The notes under the pieces were generated by a model. The model did not search any database, was not told the origin of the DNA, and was given only the letters and a program-made list of their open reading frames with translations. 64,000 nucleotides of DNA from positions 78,870,189 to 78,934,188 of the forward strand of contig NC_134455.1 in assembly GCF_047948215.1 (NCBI RefSeq), given 5' to 3'. Positions 1 to 13,449 of this stretch are shown here, piece after piece. Position 1 is the stretch's first letter. Every line of letters starts with the position of its first letter. The translations under genes were made by a program, and so were the position numbers. Origin of the DNA: Lycorma delicatula. Its lineage: Eukaryota; Arthropoda; Insecta; Hemiptera; Fulgoridae.

Positions 1-1489
1 AAAACATGCCCTTAAAGAAAGAGAGAAAATAAAAAAGGAGCGGTAGAATTAATGTGTATATGAGTTTCGAGTCACATTAGAGTGAGTGCACAACTGCATT
101 GGCTTTTTTTTTATGAAAATGAACAATTAATTAGTAACAATTAGAAAATAATGACGTCACACAAATAACACATATAGCCTACAGATGTCACATTGAGATC
201 ACCAGTTTTTTCTCACGATTATATCCACTTCCCGCTCATTTTATATTAACCTAACAATAAAAATAAATTTTAACAACAACAAACAATAAAAAATTACCGG
301 TGGATTTTTATTTATTCATTTTCTTACTTGCATAAAACCGGTAAAGTGCTTGCACGCTTCTAAACATTATACTATAATATTCAAAATAAGAAACTGGGAT
401 AATAAAAGAGTATTTAAATGTATAATTTAATTAAATTTGATAGAAGTGTTTGTCAGAAGAAAGGGTAATAAAATTTAAAAAACTAAAACATCATTGAGCT
501 TTTTTTTTAATTTGTATTTTATAGATTACTGAAATCCTTTTCAGTTCAATGATCTAACAAAATTATAAATAAAAACAACGTAAACAAATCCTTTTTTAAC
601 AATACCATCATTATTTTTTGATAATAATTGATTTTCTTTTTTTTATATAATTAATTGGCATTATTATAAGGTTTTTCTTTTGTATAGAGTAGTTTCAAAT
701 AAAATAATATTCATGGAAAGTGATGTTTGTGGTAATGTAAATAGCACTTAATAAAAACAACTTTCAATGTATTGGCACTTATAAGACATCTCATTAATTT
801 CCCCTCAAACATTACCATTAGCGTGTTATTTTATAATTACAATAATCAATATATTTTGTTATTTTATGAGATTGATTTTAATTTTTAATTTATTTATCCT
901 ATAACTAATAATCCATAAACAGCCAAATAAAAAAAGGTTTTATGTAATGATTACTTCAATAAATTAGTTACAAATAATACAAAATGCATAAATTTAAATG
1001 TACTAAACCTTTACTTTAGTAAATTAAATGTACTAAAAGTAATATAATAAGTATAAGTCTGTTACATAAAAAAAAACAAATTATAAGAATAATTTTTTTT
1101 TTTTGAATTCTACTTATTGTCTTCAATTTGTATGGATCCAGATTAAGGTTTTACCTTAGTGAACGTTTTACCGGAGAAATTCATCAATAAAGTTGATTGA
1201 TATTATTATCCGGACGGCGTTTTATTAAAAAAGTTAAATATATATAAAGAATAAATTTCAAGAAGGCTGAAAAAAATTATCTTAACGATAAAGATAAATT
1301 CCTTCAAAGGGACACTCATGAACTATTCCCTATACATTTTCGGTTTTAATGTTCAGTTAAAATACTTCAAAAATTTTCAACTGTACCTCCTATGTTATGA
1401 AAGAAATAAAGGGTGTAAAAAAAGGAGAATATCGGGATTTTAAAGGTATTTAATATCTCTTAACTTTACTTATGTTATGGAATTATAAA
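1..1489. other. AT-rich intergenic DNA, nothing recognised
   Basis: Very AT-rich sequence with many short A and T runs. I see no reading frame, splice-flanked exon, RNA gene or structured repeat that I can support. Confidence 0.6.
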
Positions 1490-1516
1490 AAATTAAAGAT
1501 AACTTTCAGTTTTTCC

Positions 1517-2400
1517 TCACAGGTGTTCGATATGAGCATATTTCGTACCGCGGCACACATCAAACCGACAGATGAATTTGTTCTGTACTTTAACCGGCAT
1601 GTCTGGAGTTATGGAAGCGACAGCTGTTTTCCATTTCCAAGGTAATGGAGGGTCCATGCCAACTAATCAAGAGGTCGAGGAAAACTTCATTCGACCAATT
1701 CCGTACAGAGTTATACAGGTGAGAAATCCCACCATCTTGTTGCCAAATAAAATTCTCTGGTCCATCTTGAAGTTAAGGAGACAGCTGTGTACTCTACATA
1801 TACAAAAAGCCAACTCCTGTTACATTCGCTTCAACGAAAAAGGACGGTTCGTAAGTTTGCCGTCGGGATATTGCACGGAGAATATTTAATTTTGGGGAGT
1901 TCCATTGGTATTGCAAGAATCCATGGGGATTTTCTAAACCAAAAATACAGACATCATGTGTCTTAACTTTACTACTAAGATGAAATATTGACTCGTAAAA
2001 TACAATACGATTAAGAAAGACGTCGTATTCATGCTGCAACTTTCTACCGGGATGTGGGCACGCATAGCTTAGTCGGCAGACTTCAAAGCCCGTAACAGCT
2101 TAAAACGGTACGGAAGTATACGTAAACAATTCGGTAATACATTCTGCACTATCACCAACAGTATTTTTAGTTCGTGGCCGACTATCTTAACAGATTTTTT
2201 AGGAACGAGAGAAAGCCTCGGACGTACCGTTTTTTTCCCTTTACATAGACAACCGGTCTTTTATGATACCATCGACGATTGTAATTGCCACTTGCAGAAT
2301 TACAATTAAACTTTCTATGGAGCGCACATTGAACTGTAACTACAGATTTACATTTAATAAACTGCAAAACACAGAAGACTTTCTATTCAGGAGTTACCAT
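1517..2400 (-). pseudogene. Mariner-like transposase relic A
   Basis: A decayed transposase of the IS630-Tc1-mariner superfamily, read in several frames on the minus strand. Family members cut and paste DNA between terminal inverted repeats using three acidic residues. In order I see: a helix-turn-helix linker (TGCLCKGKK, near 2215-2265); the first catalytic block, where the usual FSDEATFH reads FYESIFH, so the aspartate is gone (inside the frame at 1794-2039); GLENPHGFLQ; the second block QQDGGISH (near 1730), which keeps its aspartate; and the C-terminus RFDVCRGTKYAHIEHL ending at a TGA at 1517-1519. The WPPRSPDLTPCD block that carries the third acid is deleted between roughly 1625 and 1650. 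Frameshifts and stops are numerous, so it is dead. Plus-strand frames and splice-like signals here are shadows of it. I did not find clear terminal inverted repeats. Confidence 0.8.
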
Positions 2401-4737
2401 CTTTGCTGGTTACTATGTCAATCGAAAAGGTAGGAAATCAATCTATGCACGCAAATAGGTTGTGCATGCAAATAAAATTGTTCTTTGATTCTAGCCTTAA
2501 ATCAATATTGTACATCTAAGGAGTATTATAACAAATTAAATCACCGATATTCTTTCTGTTTTTACATCCGATATTAGACAATAATCTGAAAGTTCCAACA
2601 ATAAAATAAGAATTTCCCTAAAAAATAATATCTCCAAAATTAAAAAAAAAAACCAATACTATAATCATCCTTTTAACAATAATGAAGACGTTTGAAAATT
2701 AAAAAGTAAAAACATAATAAGTTAACATATAAATTTATTTAAAAATAAACTTATCAATATGATTATAATTATCAATAACCCCAGTTAAGGAATTAAGTAT
2801 CTCTGTGAGGAACTCTAGTATTATAGAATTATTTTTCTTTACAAGCTATAATATTACTATAACCTGTTTAGTAGTACTCAGTACAATTACCAGAGGTAAA
2901 ACGATGTGTAGTTTAAGATGAATGATAAATAATAAGAATAATTACTACACATAAAAATCGCAACGAAGTAGTAATGGATATGTCGTAATAATAGCAACCT
3001 AACAATTACTATTTTTTTAGATTTTCATTGATTTAGATCATTTTACATACATAAATTACCCGTACTTTAATGACAAAGATCAAACAGGAGGTGAGATGAA
3101 AATGTTAGTATTTTCTTCTCAAAAAATTATAAATCTACAATAATTAATCTAAAATCTTTCATCAAATCAATAAATTAATTCCAAAAAATCGTATATTTTG
3201 AACTTTCATAAAGTGATTAGAACTTTAGTAGTTAAGGAGATTAACTGGTAAAACAATTAGAATGTTCCGTTGATAAATTTGAACTGAATTTGATTATCTC
3301 TTATATATTAGTATTTATTTTAAGTTCTTGATAAATTATTTGTTCTTAAAACAATATACTATAAAATATATAAAACATTTTCATGAGTGTTTCTGATTGG
3401 AAGCGCTCAAATACCTTGATAATAAAGTTAGCAGATGTAACCGATATTTAGATTCTATACCTCTGTACTATTTTAAAAATAGACTTATATATTATCTTGA
3501 GAATGACAGTTAAGATTTATGTCAACGAAACCGATACATTTTTTGAAAATTTAAGTATAAATGTTTCCTGTTAGATAATACGATTTTTCCATATTAGGAA
3601 ATGCGTTAAGATGCAGTTCTAGATATCAAACTTCACTTGGTTGTGACAAAGCGTGAAGTTTTACTGGAGAACAATTATTCTCTGTGAAGAAAATATGATA
3701 CGTGTCGATTTAAACTTGTCCTTCATTTTAAAATACTTCAGTATTTTCGAAGATTTTTATCAGTAGCAGTAAGGACTTTGTCATCTGCAAATATTAGTAC
3801 CTAAGTAGGTGTTTAAAATAAGTCTTTGCTAATAAGCTGAGGATACTTTCGTTATGACACATCGAATTATTTATATGAAGCTCTCTTAGTGAGAATTTTT
3901 TATTTGTTAAACAATCAAATATTCATCATATTTGACGATGGTTAAAGTGATTAAAAAAGTGCTCTTTCGTAAATAGATAACTTAGTTTTCCTAAAAGAAT
4001 TTTTAATAGAGTTTTTTAGGTACTTGAACTTCTTTATTAGGATATTTTTATTCTTAACGTTAACTGCAACATTCTATTCATAATACATTTGCATTAAAAC
4101 AATTTATTATAATTTATTTACTCATTATTATTAAGTTATTATTATTTAAATTATAATTTAATTCAATTATGTTGGTTATATGATAATGCAGTATATATTT
4201 AAAAAGAAAATAAGTGGAAACAACGCAGGTTTATATATTTATTCTTTATTATAGATAATATTTATTAAAGGTCTTGTTATATAACTAGTAAATACGATTA
4301 TTTTTATATGTAAGTTAGACTCCACATAAATTGACTTATATCATTTATAATCAACGAAGCCTAATTACAATTATATAAAAAATTTTGATTGAAAACTAGA
4401 AAATCAAAAAACTTGTTTATTATCGTATACGATGAATATTTTTACTATTTTACACACGATGATTAAACTTCATAAAAAAATTAATTGACTGTGTAATAGT
4501 TATTGAGAAATAAATAAATAATAATAAATGTATAATTACACATAATTGTTATGATTCACGCTATTTAACGTATTTTATACATGCGTACTTACGGTATACA
4601 GTATATTATGAAAAAAAATCGATATAATTATTTTGCATTGGAACTACAAGGTAACAATCTTATTTCCTTCATTACAATTTAAGATCGCTTTATTATTCTT
4701 ACATGAATACAAATCTTTTTTTTTTATTATTTACAAT

Positions 4738-4741
<4 letters not shown>
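2401..4741. other. AT-rich intergenic DNA
   Basis: No gene seen. A small inverted repeat (AACTTCAC / GTGAAGTT) lies at about 3630-3661. A lone reverse-transcriptase-like IFADD on the minus strand near 3780 has no supporting flanking motifs. Confidence 0.55.

Positions 4742-4784
<43 letters not shown>
4742..4784. repeat. (TA)n microsatellite
   Basis: About 43 bp of uninterrupted TA, 5' of the SINE copy that begins near 4811. Confidence 0.95.
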
Positions 4785-4790
<6 letters not shown>

Positions 4791-4810
4791 ACCAAAATAG
4801 TAAATAACCC

Positions 4811-5042
4811 ACCGGGGTGGTGATTGACGACGACGAGATTACCACTTGGTAATCTCGTCGTCGTCAATCAGCTGATTTTTAAGTCGAGATTTCTTAAGTT
4901 CAAATCCTAATAAAGATAGTTGCTTTTATTCAGATTTGAGTACTAGAACGTGGATACCGGTGTTCTATGGGTTGGGTTTCATTTAACCACGCATCTCAGG
5001 AAGAATGGTCGACCTGAGTTTGTTTAAGACTACACATTTACC
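4811..5042 (+). mobile_element. tRNA-derived SINE, copy A, with a fold-back at its head
   Basis: First of five copies of one SINE family in the window. Shared landmarks are CAGCTGATTT, a box-B-like AGTTCAAATCC (4908-4918), GTGGATACCGGTGTTC, TTGGGTTTCA, and GACTACAC near the 3' end. SINEs are non-coding retroelements transcribed by RNA polymerase III and mobilised by LINE proteins. The box A region of this copy is rebuilt into a perfect 23-bp hairpin (4821-4870), so the internal promoter is probably damaged. The 3' end is short compared with the copy at 19249. I could not fix target duplications. Confidence 0.8.
4821..4870. repeat. Perfect 23-bp inverted repeat with a 4-nt loop
   Basis: Arms 4821-4843 and 4848-4870 are exact reverse complements around the loop ACTT. 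The right arm corresponds to the normal SINE head (compare CTCGTCATCGC before CAGCTGATTT in other copies). The left arm is therefore an inverted copy of it. Confidence 0.95.
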
Positions 5043-5059
5043 AATACAGTTACCGCTTG

Positions 5060-7600
5060 TAACTAACTAATTGTGTACGTGACAATATATATATATATAT
5101 AATGTATATACTAGTAGTTATAAATTAAAAATTTATTTAAAGTTTTTTGAAGTTTGTTTCTGGTGTTTCAAATGTTATTTCCATATTAATAAAAAAACAA
5201 TAAAACAGAAGCTATTACAGCAAAACCTATCGGGTAACATTACTTTCCCGGTGAATAGTTATTGTAAATGTAAAAGTATGGTGATCATTTCAAAATTGGA
5301 TATCGCGTTTTTTTTACAAATTTTTTAGCTTTAGGTTCCTACTATTTCATTTGGAAATATTTATATATGTGCTTATATATAATATGTATCACACTGCTTT
5401 TGGATATATCTGGATCGACCAAACCGATTTTGTTGTAATTTTGCTCGAATAAGATACATTGATCGTACTGTTTTTTTTTTTTTTAAATTCAGTAAGGCGA
5501 TGGAGATATATCGCGAAAAAAAACAATTTCGGTTTTTATCAGATGCATTTACAGAAAAAATTTATTAAAGAATATTTTTTATATAAAATACATATATAAG
5601 TAATCAGAAATTAAAAATAAATCATATCTCACCTCTTAAAACTAAAACAAATAAACTGAATAAATATTCTGAATTTTTAAATTTTGGAAATTGTTTTATT
5701 AGTTTCTTACATTACAACGGTTTATAAAATAATTTAGTGAATATTAGCGTCATTTTAATAGCCTTCTTAATACAGAAAAATTGTTGAACAACATATAGTA
5801 ACTTTTTAAGGCTATTTTATTTTACGATTTCGTTGAACTTTTTTACAACTTTGTTTTACTCCTTTTATTTCATTTATTATTCTTTCTTTTTACAAATTTT
5901 TATAATTTTTTATGATTTTAAAATACTAATTTTTGACCGGCGTAGCCGGAAAAGTCATGTAAGTACTTTGCCAGTTTCTTTCTAAATATTTTTTTAAAAT
6001 CTACCCTTCTCTTTTGTAAAAAATAATATATTTTCATTTATAATAGGATTCTATTAATTTTTTTTAGGTTAATATTTAATTATTTTTTGTTATAAATCAC
6101 CATCTTAAATCACTGCTATAAAATATATTAGAAATTTACTGAACAATCGATACTAATTGTATATATATAAAAAAAAAACATACCACTTACTTCATACCGC
6201 TTACGGCATCGCAATATATGGGGGCACAAAAAAAATCCTGTTCTGTTAACTTGTAACCAAACATGATTGTCAAGTTATCAAATATAATTTAAATTCAGTA
6301 TAATTTAAAAATTGCAAATTTATCTAAAATAACTTTTATAATAATGTTTAGGGCTCGCTATCATTGCTCAATAAAAATACATTTTCAACAAATTACAAGT
6401 AATATTTTTTTCTTGAAATTAAGTTAAATTTTTTTTCAAAGAAACGAATATTTTTACCTTATATCCTTATTGTTCGACTGATTTAGTAAATAAGGATTCA
6501 GAGTAGGACATTAACTAAATTAGGAGACACGTTTTAAATCTGTTAAAAATTAAAAACCACGACTGCCAATAAGAAAATAAAATCTAGGATGCCCGCCCAG
6601 TACAGATAATTACGACAATGTAGAAGTACGGAGCTCTGAAATGTCGGAACATTGCCATTAGATCCTTGATGGCTTTATGTCAAATGACTTGGTTAAAATA
6701 TTTAACTTTGTTAAAATGCCTACATACGTCTCGTTGCCTATATCTTGGAAATTACATTATTCATTTCCGTATTGAATTTACGCCATTATTTGTATATAGT
6801 ATAATACTTTCTTTCAAATATTTTAAATGTATTTAAACATATATATATTTATGTAGCTAATGTCAATCTCAGTGAATAAGGATTCCAACGCGGAGTCATA
6901 CATCTAAAACGGTTCAGCCGTTGAGCTGCTACGGTGGAACAAACATACATGCACCCAAAATACATTACACTCCTTTTTGGGCAGTCGTGTAGAAAGACGA
7001 AGAAGATGAGGCGGACGTAGAGGAAGTCATGGAAGAAAAAAAGAAAAATAGAAACAGAAGAATAAATATAAAGAAAGAACAAGAGAGAGTAAAGAAAAAA
7101 AGAAAAAATTACAAACGTTATTGAGCATTTTACATATAGAATAATTTTAAAAGTTCTTTTTTTATGAAAATAACATTTAGAAACCTATGAGAAGATTATG
7201 GTGGTTCAGTTAGTAGTAGTCGGGTAAAGTCGGTCTACAACTGCTATTATTTCATTCATTAATGTTAATAAAAAAAAACAGATGAATAAAAATAGTTTGA
7301 AAAATGTTCTTAAAAAATAAATAAATAAAGTTAAATTTTTTCGTAAAAAGGAGTTAACAAAATATATAAAAATTTAATTAATTAAGTAATCCGCAAAACT
7401 TCGCATTTATCTGATATTGTTTTTTGTACGTTTACGAGTTTAATGCTTAATGTGAATTTTTTCAAACACTAGCCTTTGTAAAAAGTTTAAATAAAAATCG
7501 ATATGTGAAAAGAAATATATGAATCGATAAATTAAGCTAATTAACATACATTTATTTATGGTGTAACTATAAAAAATAGAGTCCATATATAGTGAATAAA
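5060..7600. other. AT-rich DNA with transposon-like scraps
   Basis: No gene seen. A short TA run lies near 5083-5101. A GC-richer scrap (GACCGGCGTAGCCGGAAAAG, from about 5935) and a stretch at 6860-7030 containing AAACGGTTCAGCCGTTGAGC and AACAAACATACAT resemble the ends of unclassified insect repeats. A purine-rich run occupies about 7025-7115. The short minus-strand frame there is not gene-like. Confidence 0.5.
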
Positions 7601-7603
7601 AAG

Positions 7604-7606
<3 letters not shown>

Positions 7607-7652
<46 letters not shown>
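7607..7652. repeat. (GT)n microsatellite
   Basis: About 46 bp of GT, almost uninterrupted. Confidence 0.95.
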
Positions 7653-7655
<3 letters not shown>

Positions 7656-9881
7656 AAACAGGTTAATATATGTTATAAACCATGTTATTTATTTATGTTA
7701 TATCATTCACATTAACATAGAAACATGTCAACATTTATGGGGTATTAAAAAAATCCATAAATTAAAAGTACGCAGTAGTTCTTAATATTAAAGAAAAACA
7801 CAAAATTTCTTGTCTCAATAATTCAACAATTAATTATAAGGATAATAATAAATTTCATTGCATTAAAGGAATATGATCAGTTTATTTCTTTATTTTTTTT
7901 ACAAGAAACAACATATGTTAAAAGAAAATATTAAATAGTGATTACAAAAGATATAACATTATATTTGTTTATTTATTATCTGATGTAAATAAATTAATGT
8001 ATTATTGCAAAATTCTCATTAGCTGTAACATTTATAATTAATTATATTCAAATTAATAATTTATAATTGAAACAGCGTTCCTTTTCTTACATTTGTAAGA
8101 GAAATATAGATCAATCTAATGAATTACTCTTTCTACCTATGTAAATTAGTAATACAGTACACCTACTTCCGAACGTCACACCCATATACAGCGAAAGGTA
8201 TATGACACTATAGTTGTTGGAGTGTAGGAGGTGGAGTAAATATCAGATATAGGTGCAGACCTACAAACATTCATTGTAAAAATCAGTATGTAAAGAAGTG
8301 AGGGTGGGTAAATTCTCTAACATCATTTTGATATTCAAAGTAATTTCCCACAAAACTTCAAGAAAATTAGTTGGTAAAGTTTAGGTATTGAAAATAAATA
8401 AAATATATTCCTGTTTTTAGATAAGACTTAGCTCATGCTTAGACGTCGACGCTTTTCTGTGTTCCTTATCGTATAATTATCAGCAACTACTTTTATCTAG
8501 TTTACAGTTTTTGCAAACGGTGTCTCTTCAATCGGGTAACTTTTGTCTGTTAGCTAATTTATATTAAAAAAAGAATATAAAATAAAAATAAAAATTAAAC
8601 CAACTCTGAAAAACGCAGTTATAAGTGATGATGTAGCATCTGACAAAACACAAAAACAAAAGAATTAATCCTTAGATTGACTTTATTCTTTCACGTGTAA
8701 TCTTTCATCGCGTAAAAAAAGTAAATAATAATTTTAAGTTTTATTTAATAGACTAATTTTATTTTAAAACGGATTGAAAAAATATGATGAGTAAAAAAAA
8801 AAAAAAAAAAAAAAAAAGTTAAAATAATCTCTAATAACAATGTTGTTGAGCTCAGTTAGTATTTTCATAAAGCTTTAAAGTACATTTAACCCCGATGACA
8901 AAATAACTAATAACTTAATTATCATTATATATATATTTATTAATTCAGAAAAGTACTCAATATATTTTATTAAGGGGAAAAAATCTGTTGTACTATTTGT
9001 AATCATAGTTCAGATAACATTATTATTAACTTTTATATATTTTTCAATCATTTGGTATGATTAAAAAAACAATAATGTAACCGTAACAGTATTAATTTTA
9101 TCCAACATTTAAGATACGGCAAAAATGCAACTATATAAGATATGCAAAACAATAATATAAAACTATATCTGAGTTATAAAGTAGAATATTCAGGCTACTA
9201 ATATAAAAAATGCATTCCGAATTTGTAAACATATTTTAGAACGCGGAAACCAAATAACTTAAAGAAATACGAAACTCTTGGAAAGGGATAATTTTTAAAC
9301 TGATATTCTTTATTTAGATAATAAAATATCTAAGGGGTTAAAAATAAGCAAAAGTAACCGACTTAAAAAATGCCTTTCTCATTCAGAGCATTAAAAAATC
9401 AAACAAAGACGCATCCTAATAATTATTTCCGGACTTAATAAAAAAGGAAATAACAAAAACTTAGCCCATTATGGCAAATTAATAAAATCGAAATTTCTGT
9501 AAAAAATTACAAAAGTTACCCATATTTAAAAAAAGTGGTGTAGAATTACTTATTAATATTATTAGTTTTTAACGTAAAAATATTTTTATATTTAAATTTT
9601 TTTATATTTACTATAAAATCAACTATTTTTTTAATAGTTGTTATAATTCAATTTTTTTTATATTTACTTATCATTAACAGAAAAACAAAGGTTTTGTAAA
9701 GAATGAAACATTAGCAATATGAAATAGGTGGAAGACAAAAAAACACCTAATTATTTTTAAACTTTTACCTGGTAGAATTTTCAATTAAAAGAAATAAATA
9801 TATTTATGAAAAGCAAGATTAATTTTATTATCATTAATTAAATTTATAATTTTATATAAATAATAAACATAACACATCACA
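7653..9881. other. AT-rich DNA, no gene seen
   Basis: It contains a 25-nt A run at 8793-8817. A less AT-biased patch at about 8160-8320 matches nothing I recognise. Confidence 0.55.
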
Positions 9882-10134
9882 CATTTTTTACCTGTTTTAA
9901 CAATATCGATAAGTAATTATGTTTGCATTAATGATTTGTACATATCGATGTTCATCACTTGTTTGTCTGTTTGTTCAAAACAAAAAAACTGCAAATTTGA
10001 TCGTAATGAATAATTTAAAAATCTTTTTAAAAATTGAGGGTGTTTTTATAGATAAAGATATACATTATTAATCTATAAATAAATTACCCATCTATCCCTA
10101 CAATTGGACGAGCAGAAATCTTAAACAGAGAGCT
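9882..10134 (+). repeat. Dispersed repeat, copy 1 of 2
   Basis: Shares a long, closely similar stretch with 11257-11500 in the same orientation. Common blocks include TTTTAACAATATCGATAAG, GCAAATTTGATCGTAATG, CTATCCCTACAATTGGAC and CTTAAACAGAGAGCTT. Similarity starts and stops abruptly in both copies. No coding motif or tRNA-like promoter is seen, so the class is unknown. Confidence 0.85.
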
Positions 10135-11073
10135 TGTATTTCACAGCATTATTTTTCATGTAGTAAAATTTTGGGTAGCTGACTAATTCACTTCTACATG
10201 AAATAGTTATATAATTCCCTGAGTAAAATCTATAAAAATATTAGAAATTAAAAATTATAAAAAAACGAGATTCCTTAAATAAAAACAAATACATGAAATA
10301 AGTCCCAAAATATAGAAATGAAAAAAATTATTAAGTAGGAAGAATAATATCTTCAAACTTACTAAGTAAATAATGAAAATTATTTGTAGTGAATTTTGTT
10401 AGAATTATATACAATATAACAATAATAAATTACGAAACTAATTCTTGTCAACACAATGTAGACATTTTTAAATGAAATATAACAAAGAAAACTTTCAATT
10501 AGGAAATTCAGAAATAAAATTTAATTCTATAGTAGTATAGGTGTAATTTTGTTATATTATATTATTTGTAACTGTTGTCATTATATATAACATATATACT
10601 TTTAAAAAGTTTTTTGGTGTTTTTTCCTGATTTGAAAAAAAAAAACAAGTATTTAATACTGAACAATGCACAGAATTCGCACCGATATTTATACAATAAA
10701 TAAAAAAAGGGAATTACATTTTTTTTTAAATCTGACTATTCTATAGTGAATTAAAACATAGAAATCTGAATGTTATGCTTTAGTATTTCTCTAGAGTAAA
10801 ACTCAACTTATTTTATAAAATCACCGAGCAATAGATATAACCTACCCTTGACCACATATTACGAGAAGGTAAAAAGTATTTCTATAAATCTAATAGGCTA
10901 ATCTACCCTACAAATTTACCTTTTTTATAAATTAAAAATTTAATTAACGTAAAAAATGTATTTTTAATAAAATAAAAAATGTATTATTTATACATATTAG
11001 AAATAGTATTATTTTTAATTTTAATTGAATTAAATTTTAATAGGTTAGTTTTTTAGTAACCGATAAAAAAATA
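10135..11073. other. AT-rich DNA between two repeat copies
   Basis: No gene or structured element recognised. Confidence 0.55.
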
Positions 11074-11109
11074 TGTAAACATCAACACATGTCAGTGTTG
11101 ATGTTTACA
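11074..11109. repeat. Perfect 15-bp hairpin with a 6-nt loop
   Basis: Arms TGTAAACATCAACAC (11074-11088) and its exact complement (11095-11109) flank the loop ATGTCA. The stem is too short for a typical precursor microRNA. Confidence 0.9.
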
Positions 11110-11256
11110 ATTAAGCAAGCAGACGAATAATTTCGGAGCTTTAAGTTTGTTATTGAGAAATAATTCAAATTTGTAAATTTCATAATAAAGTTGTAATTAT
11201 TTAGTTATTCGATTTTTTGAGTCTGATTTATAATCACATTTTTTTAATTTCTCATG

Positions 11257-11500
11257 CATTTTTTACTTGTTTTAACAATATCGATAAGCATTTATGTTTG
11301 CATGAATGATTGTACATATTGATGTTCACTTAAAACAAAAAAAAACTGCAAATTTGATCGTAATGAATAATTTAATTTAAAAATCTTTTATAAAAAAATT
11401 GAGGATGTTTTTGTACATAAAGATGAACTTTATTAATCCATAAATAAATTACCTATCTATCCCTACAATTGGACTAGCATAAATCTTAAACAGAGAGCTT
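11257..11500 (+). repeat. Dispersed repeat, copy 2 of 2
   Basis: Partner of 9882-10134, about 1.4 kb away in direct orientation, with several small indels. The sequence beyond CAGAGAGCTT differs between the copies, which marks one boundary. Confidence 0.85.
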
Positions 11501-13449
11501 TTGGCCATTAGGTCATTCTCGATTTCTGTTTTTGTTTGTTGATATATACAGAGTTACTCATGAATTGCAAAACCTGTTTTAATGAAATTTACTAAAAGAG
11601 CTTACTAAACAAACTTATATAACTAAAATAGCTATGTCTTCACTTGAAATATTTATTTATTAATCATGGGCTCCCGGCCTCTTGATAAGAAAAGGGTTTT
11701 AGCATTAATTTGTTCACAGCGACTTTGCAACAAAAAAAGACAAATTAAACCGCTCCACTTTTAACCATTTAAACATTATTTAAATCTTCAGTTTACGATT
11801 TTTTATTTACACGATTTTTTAACAAAATTATTTCATTGGATGGAAAATCTGAAACAAAATTTCTTTGAAGATTTTTTTTTCAATTCGATCTGCGAACGAA
11901 GTGTGTGGAATTTTCATATTTCCTTAGGCAAATATTTTTTTGTGTGATTTACTAGCCGAGGATGAATTTTAATGAACAATTGTTAATAGAAACACCTTGT
12001 TTAAAATTTCAAATTCTGCACCTTTTCCGATCTTGAGAACACACAAAATACATATAACAAAATTTACACTCCAAAAAATTAGGTATAATTTATTGCACCG
12101 ATAAAAATACAGGAAGTAAAGCTTTTCTTATTTATATTTTCTTGGCAAGTTTAGTGTTCTGATAAGTTGATTTAATTAAGAATTTATTTTTATAATTTTA
12201 TTATTATTTTTTCATTTTGAAATTTTAAATTAAGGTGGATAAGCTCTTGTTTTATATAATTTATTATTTTTCTTTTGTTATTAAATCACCCTTTTAGGGC
12301 AATTTTATTTTAGAGATGTTGTTTTTGCAACATTTGATTCTTTTTTTGAGTTAACTTTCATTTATAGACTTCCTTTAATTTATTATTTATTAATTTATCT
12401 TTCTTTTATTTACTCGTGTTGGATGTATTAAAGAATTTCAGAAACGAATTAATACAAATAGAATTGAAACAATTTCTTTCGGAAATATCTCTTGAAATTT
12501 TATTAAGAATAGTACTCATAATTCAAACTACACAAATGGAGATTTTTTTTCCAGCTTGACATTTAAAAAGAGATTTTTATACCATATGTATAATTGTTAA
12601 TTTATGAATTAACAATACTTCATAAGTTTAAGATATAATTTTTATTAATTTAATTCTTTTACCAGAAAATATTATAAAATTTTAATATTTTAAAATTTTT
12701 GTGAAAGTTTTAAACGAGGAATAAAATACAAAATAAAGGTAATAGCACAAAAAAGTAATTATCAAATACAAAAATTCGTATTTTATTTACACATTTTTTA
12801 TTTATTTATGGATATTTATTCATGCTTAAAATGTTATTTTATGGATAAATTATACTGTATGTAAAATAAAACTATCATTAAATATCCCATCATAGATTGA
12901 CATTAAAATATATAATTTATAATATATAAAAAACAATTCATATACATATTTGAATATTTTAGAATCTATAAAAAAATACTGGTTATCTATAAACATGTAA
13001 AAATGTACAGACGCTATATATATGGTGTTATTATTTTGAAAATAACATTTTTATTAGAAAGTAAATGTATAAAATAAAAAAAAAATATTAAAAATAGTAT
13101 TTAATGGTAACGATAATATTATTGAAAACTTATCCTACTCTTACAATGCTTCATATTTGGGTGAATATGTATAAATATAAGTAATTTTTTTTTAATTTCT
13201 TTTACGGGTGTTAAAATGTAACTAAAAGTAAAAGAGAAAAACATATTTTTATTCATACGATCTAATTTATACTGGTTGTTTGTTTTAAAACGCAAGCAAA
13301 ATACTTTTTAGAATAGATAATACAATAATTGATGAAGAGGTTGGAAGCACTACTTAGTGTTGTTTGTTATTATCAGCTATATAATCTTCTATTTCTTTTT
13401 TGTAAACCGTTAGTTGTTTTTGGTTTTTAGTGTTTTTAATTAAGAAGAA
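11501..13449. other. AT-rich intergenic DNA, nothing recognised
   Basis: No reading frame, RNA gene or clear repeat that I can support. Confidence 0.55.

Noticed and set aside
1523..1721. Plus-strand exon with a strong acceptor and two possible donors, open frame VFDMSIFRTAAHIKPTDE and onward
   Set aside because: The minus strand encodes the conserved transposase C-terminus (RFDVCRGTKYAHIEHL) across the same bases, which explains the open sequence better.
3700..3900. Reverse-transcriptase-like IFADD on the minus strand near 3780
   Set aside because: No upstream RQG-type motif, no linker and many stops; one short motif is not enough.
11074..11109. Precursor microRNA
   Set aside because: A 15-bp stem with a 6-nt loop is too short for a normal precursor.
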